A stretch of DNA of 64,000 nucleotides, taken from contig OZ005607.1 in NCBI GenBank assembly GCA_963930655.1, positions 11,424,874 to 11,488,873 of the forward strand, written 5' to 3'. Shown here in pieces: positions 9,690 through 20,857 of this stretch. Positions within the stretch are counted from its first letter, which is position 1, and each line of letters begins with the position of its first letter. The translations under genes and the position numbers were made by a program. The notes below the pieces were generated by a model, which ran no database searches, was not told the origin of the DNA, and was given only the letters and a program-made list of their open reading frames with translations. The DNA comes from Myrica gale. Taxonomy: Eukaryota > Streptophyta > Magnoliopsida > Fagales > Myricaceae.

Positions 9690-9985
9690 ACCGTCCACAC
9701 GACGACATACACGTCAGAACTATATATTACTGTCCATGACACCGTTTTAGTAATCCTCAAATGACAGCGCTTGGTCATAAAAGCATCGTTTTGGACGGGC
9801 CACCATTGTCTGAACACTAGCTTATATTTCACGACACGGTTTTAGAAAAACCAAGACAATAGCGTATGATCATAAACAACAATGTCTCAATGCTATATTA
9901 TACGTTCGAACGATATCTTACATTTCACGACACCGTTTAGTAATCCTCAAACGACAGCGTCTGGTCATAAACACAGACGTACTCA
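9690..9985. repeat. Degenerate direct repeats at the left arm of CACTA-2
   Basis: A block around CACGACACCGTTTTAGTAAT with CTCAAACGACAGCG and GGTCATAAA occurs three times (starting near 9735, 9828 and 9926), roughly 95-100 bases apart. It lies directly upstream of CACTA transposase remnants and is best read as the subterminal array of that element. Confidence 0.65.
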
Positions 9986-9989
9986 TCAG

Positions 9990-10926
9990 ATTTGAAACTT
10001 TGACATAATTTAGACGTCATGCACATAGAGAAGAATATTTGTGACAATGTGCGAGAACTTTCATGAACGTCGATGGTAAGACGAAGGATAATGCTAGTGC
10101 TCGGAGGGACTTAGCATTAATGAGAATTAAAAAAGAGTTGCATTTGTAGTTTTGGGGTCTACATGAGGTGATGCCTTAAGCATTTTTACTTTAACGAAGG
10201 ATGAACGTAAGAAGTGTTGTGAATGACTGAAGGGTGTTAAATTTCTAGATGGATACACCTCTTACATATCCATGTGCGTGAATATAAAAGAAAGGAAGAT
10301 AATGGTATGAAGAGTCATGACTCACACATCTTGTTGCAGCTACTGTTACCGACAATGATACACAGGCTGTAGAAGTGTGTACATCGTAGACTGAGTTAAA
10401 CTTACTCTTCATAGACTTGTGCTCACGAACAATACGTTTAGACGTTGTGGACCAAATAGAGAATGACATCGAAATGATTCTTTGCAAGTTGGAATATTTA
10501 TTCCCTCCATCATTTTTTACTATTATGGTTCATTTAGCTATTCATTTACCTCGGGAAGTGAAACTTGGGGGTCCAATTCAATTTCGGTGGATGTATCCAA
10601 TGAAGCGGTATTTGTGGAAGATTAAGCATTTCGTTAAGAATAGGGCACGGTCAGAGGGCTGCATAGCAGGGGATTATGTGTTAAATGAATGTCTAAATTA
10701 TTGCTCAATGTATCTTGATACGATTGAGACGAGATTCAATGGAAAAGACCGAAATTATGCCGATATGGATGATCAAACTACTCCAGGTTGTCTTCTTTAT
10801 GTATTCACTCAAAATGTTCGCCCGCTGGGAGCTGATAGGGGTCACGAGTTAGATAGAAAGAAATTTACAAAAGCGCATTGGTACGTACTCAACAATTGTT
10901 CAAAAATCATCCAACATATAGAGTAA
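9990..10926 (+). pseudogene. CACTA-2 transposase, C-terminal half, decayed
   Basis: The sequence reads VMHIEKNICDNV near 10017, then a scrambled stretch recognisable as the conserved C-terminal region, then an open frame (10417-10926) with YLFPPSFFTIMVHLAIHL, FRWMYPMKRYL and NRARSEGCIA. These are landmarks of the DUF4218 region of plant CACTA transposases. Several stops lie between 10100 and 10420, and the N-terminal half is missing. Confidence 0.85.
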
Positions 10927-10989
10927 GCGCATATTACAATCGTTGCTCATTTAAACACTTATCATTTAATGAAATTTTAATTTATTATA

Positions 10990-12900
10990 AAATATCTAAT
11001 TTGTTTATAGCGAGCCGTAAAGCATTATACCAAGAGAATTGGTGAAGATGGAGAAGGATCTTTGAACCATAAAGCAAACCAGAAGAATGAGTCTATTGAG
11101 CTTTTTGTAGACTTTAGCTCCTTTTACATGATCTCGTTGACTAGAAATGACGTTGAGGTTTAGGTGTCTGTAACCGATGAGAGTGGTCCACAACAAAGTA
11201 AAATAGAAGGAAACAATGATTCCTCATAATAGTTCAATGAAGATTTTAGTGATTCTGAAAAATATGACTCCGAGGACTAAAGAAACTTTATCATTTCAAT
11301 TTACTTTGCGTTTCTATTTTATATTCATTTTGAGTAACATAATTCATTGTATTTTTTTTTACTCTAAGATTGATTGAGCTGGTCACAGGATGACATCATG
11401 CCAGCGGGAGGAAAACGTCCTCGGTGCGATTAATCAATTTGAGCTGAGAGTACTCCCGGTACACTAGCAGTGTCGGGTCCTTCACTTAGAGATAGGAACA
11501 AATTATCTTCCCCTACCACAGCCAGTCTTGTAGGCACCCAAAGTACTTATGCGTGTAAGTATCTTACCCCGTAGATATTGATTAAATATTATGAATTTTA
11601 AATTTTTATGATGAACTGAAGGGGTAGTACGGGCAAGATTGCATTACTCAAGGCTCGTATCAGAGGAAAGTTGACTGTCCATATCCTTGATGGATTTATG
11701 GGTGGTGATGACAAGACATCCTCAATGCTCTCAAGTCATATTGGTATGCTCGTTCGACAACATGTCTCATTTGAGACGAGTAAGTGGAAAGAGGTCCCCG
11801 CCTTGGTTAAATCATACGTGATGAACCGAGTGTTGGTAAGTATAATTTATTAAATTTTAATTGTGCAAACTTTTATATGTACTAATTGTTATATATGTTA
11901 AGGATGATTTCCAACTAGATTATGAGTGACCCGAATATCGCATGACCGTGATGTCTACGATGAACATAGCGTACAAGACGCATAGAAATAGAATGTACCA
12001 GCATTACTCGGTCTTCAATTCCAAATAAGAGGAGTTAGAGAACCTGTATCCCGAAATGAACAAGAAACAATGGACTCGTGGCTGTGATTTATTCATGAGA
12101 GAGGAATTTCATGTTAAAAAAATTTTCTCGTCCTGAACGTTTATTTTATTATTTATTGTGGTAACAACTGTAAATGTACAATGTAAAGGAGGAGTGCAAA
12201 CAAGAAGGAGAATAGAGCTAAGCTGAAGATTGTATACAATGTAAAAGAGGAGAGCGTTGTTATTAAGTAATAAATTTATATTTTTTTAGAGATATTACTT
12301 AAATAAATAACTTTGATATTTTAATATGCACGTTTGATATTTCTTTTGGTGCATAGAGAAATCAAGAATCTGATGCGATTAGTCCAGCGTTGCTATATAA
12401 AAAAAAATGCATACTAATAAGGATGACATGTGGACATCAGAAAATGCACGGGAAATTTTTTTTATTAATAATGCATTCGTTATCTCTTATGTTTCATGTG
12501 TGCTAACTTTATCTTCCTTTCTCATTTTGTAGGAAAAAATGGAGGCATTACACTTACAGCACCAGTCAGAGGGAAAGTACGGTCTGTTGGATCATCGTCT
12601 TCAACATCGTCCTTTGATTTGTCCCAAAGATTGGAGGAGGCCATATTAGAGATAGATGAGATGAGGCTAGACAAAGAATATGAAGCGCTTTTGGTCAAAC
12701 GGTCAGAAATGGAGTAGACGATGCGAGAGAATCAATAGATGATGGAGAAGTATAAATGGAAGAAAGACGAAGAGAATTAGAAGATGATGTAGGAGCAGCA
12801 ACGAAACCTAGTAGAACAACAAGAACGGAGGATACAACTAAGGGAACAACATATGCGTAAGCAGATAATAGAGCAGATCAGACAATTGTAATCTCATACG
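10990..12900 (+). pseudogene. CACTA-2 tail and accessory transposon ORF, decayed
   Basis: The region 11030-11280 is an acidic C-terminal tail of the transposase (repeats of Asp/Glu/Ser). From 11399 a second gene follows with a serine/threonine-rich start (ESTPGTLA, SPTTAS), an ILDGFMGGDDKTSSML block, and VNKKQWTRG-like sequence typical of the Ptta/En-Spm plant transposase family. At 12496-12900 there is a coiled-coil-like, glutamine/glutamate-rich end. An inverted copy of the same parts lies at 59675-62480, where the second gene's ATG is at 61975-61977 on the minus strand. Frameshifts and stops are frequent. Confidence 0.75.
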
Positions 12901-13089
12901 ACTTGATCACTACTTTGGGTAGATTTATGTATTTTAACTACTTGATCAGTACTTATCGATTATGTATTATATTTATTTTTAATGACGATTGCATATTTGT
13001 AGACATTCTATTATTATTATGAGTATTGAATATATTTCTATTTGTATTATTTGCAAATTATTTTAAAAATTTTAATTAAAATCATTCAA

Positions 13090-13735
13090 ATTGGTAACAA
13101 AGGGTTCAAACGGTTTTTGTATTGATTATGTGCGCATGCTTAACAATCCGTCCGCACACTTCTCATGAAATACCGTCCATCCATATTGTTATTCTTCCAT
13201 GCACATAGTCTTTTAATTAGCAACAGTTCGAACGAGAAGAAAACATATTCCAACGTGTTCAACAGAATAAGCGTCCGCATTGTCGATGTATGTGTTAGAA
13301 CGGTTTCTGAAGGTAACAAAAATTGTTTCGTCATAAATGAAACAACGGTGTAGGAGTCTTTATGTTATCGTGCAGACAGTTGTATATTACCATGCCCACA
13401 TATTGTCCGTGACAAAATGCATTTCGTCACAATAGACCAAACGTTCGCACTTCTCATGCGAACATATGGAGAGTACGTTCGCATCTCTCATGCGAACAGA
13501 AGGAGTTTACTGGACATGACGATTTTAAATTTCGTCAATATGACATAAAACTGCGTTCGAACGGTATAGTTGTCCGTCCGAATGATTTCGAGTGACAAAA
13601 CACGGAAATTGTCACCTAAAACTTTTGCTGACATGCTTTAGCTAACAAATTAAGTGACAACTCAATTTTGTCACCTAAAACCTTTGCTGACAAAAATAGC
13701 ACTTTGGGTGACAAATTTTTTTAACAACCAAAGTG
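13090..13735. mobile_element. CACTA-2 right arm with subterminal repeats and terminus
   Basis: Short motifs (CGTTCGCA, CATGCGAAC, GTCCGAA, GTCACCTAAAAC) are repeated in both orientations. The end reads AACAACCAAAGTG, whose reverse complement starts CACTTTGGTTG, a CACTA-type terminus; the flanking trinucleotide is ATT. The same arm occurs inverted at 59675-60150. I did not find a matching left terminus. Confidence 0.65.
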
Positions 13736-14129
13736 ATTTTCGATGTATTGCAATAACGAGAATCTTAATTATTAATTAATATAGAGGTTCATATTCTAAT
13801 TAAAAGTTAATTTATAATTTATAAACAAGACGTAGGCTTAAATAGACTAATTAATATAAAAATCTACTTCTCATAGATAGAAAGAAAGAAAAATAAAATC
13901 AACTCCACAATCTCATGCATGAGCACTGGCGGAAGGAAGGGGTAGCGGCCCTGGGTGGCCGCTACCCATCACCCTTCCAAAAAAAATCTGCATTAATTTT
14001 TTTTTAAAATAAGTAGGCCTGGGCCTGATACCCCTGAGGCTCAGGCCCAGGCCAATTATATACATATTTTATAATATAAAGCCTGGGCCCGATACCCTTG
14101 GCCCAGACCCGTTTTATTTTTTAAAAACA

Positions 14130-14163
14130 GCAGAGGGTGAAATGACGTCGTTTCACCCTCTGC
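14130..14163. promoter_or_regulatory. Perfect 13-bp-arm palindrome in the hAT 5' region
   Basis: GCAGAGGGTGAAA is followed by TGACGTCG and then TTTCACCCTCTGC, an exact inverted repeat around a CRE-like TGACGT core. Related palindromes occur in the 5' region of the second hAT (about 25786 and 25822) and of a different hAT family (40431-40463). It may be a transposase- or transcription-factor-binding site. Confidence 0.5.
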
Positions 14164-14818
14164 AGAATTTTAAAAAAAATTAAAAAAACAAAAACGGAAA
14201 AGCGTTACGCGTCCCCCCTCTCCCCTACCCTCTGTAAAAATTAAATATATATACATAAATATATAAATATATAATAATATTATTTATTATTATTTTAAAA
14301 AAAAGAGTGAGAGAGGACAGAAACGCGTGGTCCGCGTCCCCCCTCCCCCTCTCTTTTTTCCTTCTATTTTCTGCAGCGGAACTGTACAGAAAGACTGAAA
14401 GAGGCGAGAGCATTCTCTTTTTTCTCCCACCTCTTAGGCTCTCACTCAGCCACTGCCGCACCGACGCCACACCAGCCGCCGCAGCAGGTCTGGACACTTA
14501 GCCATGATTTAATTATCTTTACAAATTAAATTATTGTTGTGATTTTTTGATGAATTTTATGAATTAGGGATTTGTGAATTAGAGATGTGTGAATTAGGGA
14601 TATGTGTCATGGAGTATGCACATTCCCTTGATTTCACGGAAAGCCCTCTTCATGTACCTCTGAAGGCTGAAGCTCAAAGTTCACCTTCTCTTCTTCCCAC
14701 ATGAATGTTCTGTAGCTGAGAGAGAGAGATAAGGGTCGGTGGTGGGAGCTTGGTAAAAATGATAAGATCTTCAGAGTAGTCTGAGTAGATAGATTTTGTC
14801 ATAAAATGTTTAAATTTA

Positions 14819-14938
<120 letters not shown>

Positions 14939-15620
14939 TTATGAGATATAAAAGCAAACATGTGATGATATATGTTTGCCTACATTGTCATATTTTCTTA
15001 TACGTGATTGACATTGTACTTGCTGGATAGTATCTGAGGCTCCTTGGAAAAGTTTGCTCATGCATTGACTGTGATTACGCATACAACTTTCTGGTTAGCT
15101 TTGGAAAAGTGAAGAAGAATTATTTCTAAAACTTCTACTGCCAATTATTCTTGTGACCAGGCCTGTGACAATCTGAATATTTCCGTCTAGACTATGGACA
15201 ATGCAGGATAGTATTTGAGAATAGGAAATTTTTTTATTCCCATAGAAGTCAAGAAGACTCTTTTGCCTTTATCTGCAAAATATCTTGTGAGGTGTCTTGT
15301 GATGATCTATATTTGCCTATGTTGTCAGATTGTGTTATAAGTGATTGACATCGTACTTGCTGGATAGTATCTGAGGCTCCTTGGTAAAACACTTGTACTG
15401 GTCATCACATGGCCTTTCCCTCCCTTTTCGCCTAGACAAACCAAAGAAATTTGTTGTATGATGACTTGATTTTCCATATTGGCTGCCATTTTTGGAGAAA
15501 CCTACCAAGTTGATGTACCATGTTGATGTACTGTTTTGCTTTTGTGGAATTGGCTGCCATTTTTGGTCTCTGAAATATAATGTATTGATACATTCACTTT
15601 GTTTTTATTTTATTTAGATA

Positions 15621-17985
15621 ATGGATAAGTTTGTCACAAGAACGCCACGCAGCGTGGAGTCGTCTAATACTCCTAACGTAACTACCAGTTCCAAAACGGA
15701 TATTAATTCAAAGAGACCTCGCATTACGTTTAGTCCGGATGATATTGTTGCTAACCCAGGATTACGTAAACCCATTGAAGAATATGATGTTGGGATTAGA
15801 GATCAGGTCTATAGGGAATTTTTGATTAAAGGTCATTTTCAACCTTTATGCCATGATTTTCCCAAGAAGCAATACGAACAAGAAATGAGGGGTTTTAGGG
15901 ATGTATGGTTTAAAGATTTTGATTGGTTGGAATATAGTGTATCAAAGGATGAGGCATATTGTCTGTGGTGTTATCTGTTTAGGCGACGTAGAGGAGGGCA
16001 GGCCGGGGGAATAAGTTTAAATCCGTTGGATTTAGTAACTGGAAAAAGGTGTATGAGGTATTCGGTCAACATGTTGGTGTACATGATAGTGCTCACAATG
16101 AAGCTAGAATACTATGTGAAACACTCGTAAATCAGCGACAAAGTGTGTCTCATATGTTATCAGCACACGGGCGCGAGGAAGAGAATTCTTATCGCATTCG
16201 TTTAACAGCGGTTCTAGATGCCATTCGTTTTCTTTTGGGGCAAGGATTAGCTTTTCGTGGTCATGACGAGTCCAGGAGTTCAAGAAAGAAGGACAATTTT
16301 CTTGAGCCTTTGAACGTGTTTTGCGAACGTGAAGAAAAGGTTGCTAAGAGACTTAACACTAATGCTCCTGGAAACAACCAAATGACTTCTCCAAAAGTGC
16401 AGAAGGAAATGGTGAGTGCTTGTGCAGCTAAGACCACACTTGCTATCCTTGAAGAAATTGGAGAAGCATGTTATTCTATTACGGTTGATGAATCTCGAGA
16501 CAATTCAGTAAAGGAGCAAATGACAGTGGTTTTGAGATTTGTAAACAAGTGTGGACAGGTGATTGAAAGGTTTCTTAGCGTGGAACATGTTTCAAATACT
16601 TGCTCTGAAACTTTGAAAAAAACTATAGACAAGTTGTTTGCAAGACATGAGTTGTCAATATTCAGATTGAGAGGTAAAGGGTATGATGGGGCATCAAACA
16701 TGCGAGGCGAGTTCAATGGCTTGAAGTCGCTCATTTTGAAGGATAATCCTTCTGCTATCTACATCCATTGTTTTGCTCACCAACTTCAATTGGCTATTGT
16801 GACTATTGCATGAGATAACTTGCAAGTTGGTGGTTTTTTTACTCATATTTTCCTGATTGTGAATATTGTTGGAGCTTCATGTAAAAGAAAAGATGCTCTT
16901 CGGGAAAGCTTTCATGAGAAGATAGTGGAACGGTTGGAAAATGGAGAGATTTCAAGTGGAAGGGGCAAAAATCAAGAAACCATATATGGGGTTCGTATCA
17001 CCTTACAATAATCCGTCTCTTTACTATGTGGTCATCAGTATTGGAAGTGCTTGAACACATAAAAAATGATGGTACTCACCACGAAAATAGGTCCAATACT
17101 ATGGGTTTGATGGATAAGATGCTAAGCTATGAGTTTGTATTCACGATGCATTTATTGAAGAATATAATGGGAATTACAAACGAAGTGTCACAGGCCTTAC
17201 AACGAAAGGATCAAGACATAGTTAATGCTATGGGTTTGGTTGAAGTTGTGAAGGGAACAGTTGCAAGAATTTAGAGAAAAAGAATGTGATATATTTTTGG
17301 AAGAAGTCAATACTTTTTGTGTGGATAATTCTGTTAGTGTGCCCAACATGGAAGACATTGTACTAACTCGTAGTCGTAAGAGGCATGGAGGGCAAACTAT
17401 TACTTATTTCCATTTTTTTTTCTTGTGGAAGTATTTTGCCAAGTTATTGATTTGATCAGTCAAGAGTTGGATAATCGCTTCACAGAAGCAGGTACAAAGT
17501 TACTTCTTTGCTTAGCATGTCTTGATCCAAAAAACTCGTTCTCAGCGTTTGATCATGCTAAGTTACTACGTCTTGCTGAGTTTTATCCAGAAGATTTCAG
17601 AGCAGATGACAAGTTGATACTTAAAAATCAGCTTAATACTTATATTAGATATGTTAGAAGAAATGTTGCATTTTCTGGGTTTCAAGATATTGGAAGTCTT
17701 GCTATGAAAATGGATGAGACCAAAAAGAATAATCTATTTCCATTAATTTATCGACTTGTTGAGTTTGCATTGATCCTAGCAACCGATGAAAGAGCGTTTT
17801 CTGCCATGAACATTATCAAGAGTGATTTGCGTAATAGCATGAGAGATGAATGGATGAATGATTGCATGGTAGTGTACATCGAGCATGATGTTTTTATGGA
17901 TATTGAGAAGGAAGCCGTTTTGCAACATTTTCAAAAGATGAAAAATCTTAGGATGCAATTGTCACCTCTCAGTCGCAGTACATAA
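15621..17985 (+). pseudogene. hAT transposase (TTF-type zinc finger, DUF4371, dimerisation domain), frameshifted
   Basis: The N-terminus holds the TTF-type zinc-finger region (FSPDDIVANPGLR, then DWLEYSVSKDEAYCLWC). A frameshift near 16045 leads into the DUF4371 part of the catalytic core, with ITVDESRDNS carrying an expected acidic residue, RGKGYDGASNMRGE, and HCFAHQLQLA. A stop at 16811-16813 and further frame changes near 17010 and 17270 break it. The C-terminal hAT dimerisation domain is intact as an open frame (17425-17985): LILATDERAFSAMNIIK and RNSMRDEWMNDCMV. At least three disruptions mean no active transposase is expected. The family is the ZMYM1-like or 'TTF-type zinc finger with HAT dimerisation' proteins of plants. 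Confidence 0.92.
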
Positions 17986-18300
17986 CACGCTACATGTATT
18001 GTAATATTTTTAATGCTTTGTCTTTATTTTTTGATATTGTAATTGTAAGACAATTTTTAACATTAAAAGAAAAAAAATTGTCATTTCGTCTTTGGAATTC
18101 GACCCCCTTAATTTTAACCCACTGTGCATGAGAAGCCAAAACTTTCACCAAATGTTACCCCTTCATGATCAAATGAAAACACTTATTTTATCCCTATTAC
18201 CAAATGAAAAACAGCTCTTCTCTCCCCTCAACAGCCCATACAGCCCATATTTTCTAATTAATGACTGACGTTCAAGATTGGAACTTTCCCGTCGTCTCTC

Positions 18301-18309
18301 CTATAAAAG
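18301..18309 (+). promoter_or_regulatory. TATA box of the cysteine-rich peptide gene
   Basis: CTATAAAAG lies 122 bases before the ATG at 18423, a normal distance for a plant TATA box plus leader. It is only about 170 bases beyond the hAT 3' end, so the promoter is short or includes transposon sequence. Confidence 0.6.
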
Positions 18310-18422
18310 AAAGGAATACAAGGAGGAGAAATCATTTTAATCCAGTAACATATATATGAATAAAAAAAATTAATTAACTTCAGAATCGGTAAGAGAAAAA
18401 TTTTAGAAGTGGGAGAAGAGTT

Positions 18423-18728
18423 ATGGCTGGGAATTTCACAAGGAAACTTGCTTTTATGTTATTGATGGTGTTTATCGTGCTCGTGCCATTTGTAGTGCCA
18501 GCCAATGCCTCTCTGCCTCGTCCGCTTGGCAGCCGACGCTTTCTATCTCCCCTTGGAACAACTCTCTTTGTTGACCACGCATGCTTTAAGGACTGCGTTG
18601 CCAATTACTGCGCTAAAAAGAAGTCTCTCTTGGTCAGAGAAGCTTGCCAATTTGGTTGTAGAAAGTGCTGCGCCACAGGAGTCGTGATCCCCCTGGATGA
18701 TGGTACCAAAAAATGTCATCTTCATTGA
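18423..18728 (+). CDS. Secreted 8-cysteine peptide (101 aa), function unknown
   Basis: The single-exon frame starts with a basic n-region and a long hydrophobic stretch (residues about 9-25) ending in PANAS, a strong signal peptide. The mature part of about 72 residues has eight cysteines spaced C-x3-C-x4-C-x11-C-x3-C-x2-CC-x14-C, all in its C-terminal half, consistent with four disulphides. The N-terminal half of the mature part is basic and proline-containing. Small, secreted, cysteine-rich plant peptides include thionins, defensins, snakin/GASA and signalling peptides; this spacing does not match defensin or GASA patterns as I know them, so I leave the family open. The frame is intact and has a TATA box, so it is probably a real gene. 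It lies between a hAT element and a MITE fragment. Confidence 0.7.
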   Translation: MAGNFTRKLAFMLLMVFIVLVPFVVPANASLPRPLGSRRFLSPLGTTLFVDHACFKDCVANYCAKKKSLLVREACQFGCRKCCATGVVIPLDDGTKKCHLH

Positions 18729-18936
18729 GCACCAACTACCAATCTAGATGGGAGTATGAAATAAGTTCTTAGCCCGATCTACCTCTATGCATGAGAAGAA
18801 CAAAAAAATTAAAGCTCAAAATTACTGTTAGAAGAATATTAAAGATTGTCCTTTTATTTATATTTTTCAATGCTCAAAAAGCTGCAAAGTTAAGTAAATT
18901 GTTTGCAGTAACGGTCGATATATAGTTAAAGTCTTA
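18729..18936. other. 3' flank of the cysteine-rich peptide gene
   Basis: Likely 3' untranslated and downstream sequence; no separate feature seen. Confidence 0.4.
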
Positions 18937-19080
18937 GAGCCTGTTCGGTTAGGAGTGTTGTGAGAAATTTGTGTTTTGAGAATTTTTAGGTGATGTTAAC
19001 TTTATTGGTATGCGTGTTGCAGTTATTTTTATGTGATGTTAAAAATGATGTTTGTTTGTAGGATTTTTATGCAACTTTTC
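18937..19080 (+). mobile_element. Truncated hAT-type MITE
   Basis: It starts AGCCTGTTCGGTTAGGAGTG and continues GTGTTTTGAGAATTTTTAGG and TGATGTTAACTTTATTGG, closely matching the complete MITE at 33155-33340. The distal end is missing. Confidence 0.8.
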
Positions 19081-19216
19081 TCTATGAGTATGAGTGTTAG
19101 GCTGCCTCGTAGTGCGCTCCATATTACTCGAGTAAAAGCGATAAATAATCCTAGATTGTGGTAAGTAAAACAATCCCATGATCGTATTTTAGTATAAGCT
19201 AGATATCTCGAAAATC

Positions 19217-19601
19217 CTTGTGCGCGCTATCCACCCCTCAAACTATCATTCCATCAAACTATCATCCGATTCTTAAATATCCACACAAATTTTAACTCGT
19301 TGCAACTCCCTCATACAAACTATACCTAACGACGTATTATTTTTTGGTTCTACAAATTGCTAGAAGCTGGGTAGAAGACTATGGAGGACTCAAACGGGGT
19401 AAAATTGTCTTTTCAAATGAGGAGAAGGTCACATGTTGTTTACGTGGGGCAGAAACCGTTCGATATAACAATTTCAGCAGGTTGTGGATGAAATAGCAAC
19501 AAAAAGTATAGTTTGTGTGGGTGACTTGCAACGAGTTAAAGTTTGTAGGGATATTTTAGAATCTGTTGATGATAGTTTAAGGGGAGAATTGTAATTAACC
19601 C
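19217..19601. mobile_element. Foldback element with ~100-bp terminal inverted repeats
   Basis: The first ~105 bases (with TTAACTCGTTGCAACTCCC) are the imperfect inverse of the last ~105 (GACTTGCAACGAGTTAAAGT). Long inverted repeats and no coding capacity suggest a Mutator-like MITE. I could not define an exact target duplication, so the outer edges are approximate. Confidence 0.7.
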
Positions 19602-19639
19602 AGAAGTTAAACATATATATATATATATACACTTACCAT

Positions 19640-20460
19640 ATCCAATGGGTGACTGAAAAAGCATTGAATTTGGTCGGGTGTAAGTAGATTTTTTGAACTA
19701 AGCACAATATAGATGGTACCATCTAGCGTTACAAGCTCGATTGGTAGCCAAAGGATTTCATCAACTTGAAGACATAGACTATAATGAAACTTTTTCCCCT
19801 ATTGTGAAACCTATGACAATTCGGCAAGTTTTGTCCTTGGCAGTGTCCCGTGGATGGTCTTTGCAACAAATTGATGTTCAGGATACATTTCTGCATGGCG
19901 AGCTGAAGTAAGAGGTGTATATGACTCAAACTCGTGCCACTATAATTTTTTGCAACATGTTTGCAAATTAAGAAAGGCTATCTACGGCCTCAACAGACGC
20001 CACAAGCTTGGTTTTCTCGGTTCGCTCTTGCCTCACTGAGTTGGGTTTCAAACCCTCTCAATTGGAGGATGCTTTATTTATTTTGATTAAACTTCAATTC
20101 TGCATATATGCGCTCGTGTATAACTTGGACAATAATATCATCACATGCTCATATTCGATCGCTATGTTTGCCTTACTTTCAGCTTTGAGTTCTGCCTTCC
20201 TAATCAAAAATCTTGGGAAATTGCACGACTTTCTTGGCATATAAGTTCATAAAACTACGACTGGTCTACTTGATTTGCTTGCCAAAACATACATGTTAAA
20301 TGCAAAACTACTATTGGTCACTCCTTTACTGACCCCTCTCATTATCGAAGTATTGTTGGCAATTAACAGTATCTCTCTTTTGGCTTTGTTTATGAACAGT
20401 ATAATGTTGTCTTTGTTCCATGTCAAGTGTTATGTAAAGAAACGCTGTCTTGGATGAGGT
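19640..20460 (+). pseudogene. Ty1/copia reverse transcriptase remnant
   Basis: The translated fragments [35 protein letters not shown] and [19 protein letters not shown] are the N-terminal part of a copia reverse transcriptase. Later pieces, such as FLIKNLGKLHDFLGI and the LLAKTYMLNAK block, lie further along the same domain. The catalytic YVDDM box is missing and frameshifts are common. No primer-binding site or complete LTR is visible. Confidence 0.85.
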
Positions 20461-20857
20461 TGATCAATATAATGCACTTAAGTTGAAAGGATTAAAGAAG
20501 TGAAGAAATCTGAAAGTTACATAGTTGTTAAAGTGGTTAAGTGCTATTTTGGCTAGCTTTAGGCAAGTTTGAAGAAATCACATTGTATTTTGGAGCTACC
20601 CTAAGGCTTAAGCCCGAACGCAGTAAAAAATTAAATGACTTACAACTGTCATTTTCCCATCTATATAAAAGAGATTTTTAAGTGGCTAGACATATAGACT
20701 TCGACACAAAGAGTATAGAGATATTCCAGAAACTCTTCGAAGGCCTTTCGTTGAGAAATTTGTGAATATTTGTGAATGCTCTGTTCTTGAAGATTTGAAG
20801 AATCAAGATTTTATGTGGTCTTCCTCTTGTGCTGAAAAAGATAATCAATCACCGCAA
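20188..20857 (+). repeat. 670-bp segment duplicated at 37797-38466 (source copy)
   Basis: The segment runs from AGTTCTGCC to CACCGCAA without any indel relative to 37797-38466, and I count four substitutions (about 99.4% identity). It begins inside copia reverse transcriptase sequence and contains, further on, a TATA-like CTATATAAAAGAG (about 20660). Because it is continuous with copia sequence on its left here, this is probably the source copy. Confidence 0.95.

Noticed and set aside
15621..17985. A domesticated, functional hAT-derived host gene
   Set aside because: TIRs and exact TSDs are still present and the frame is broken at least three times.
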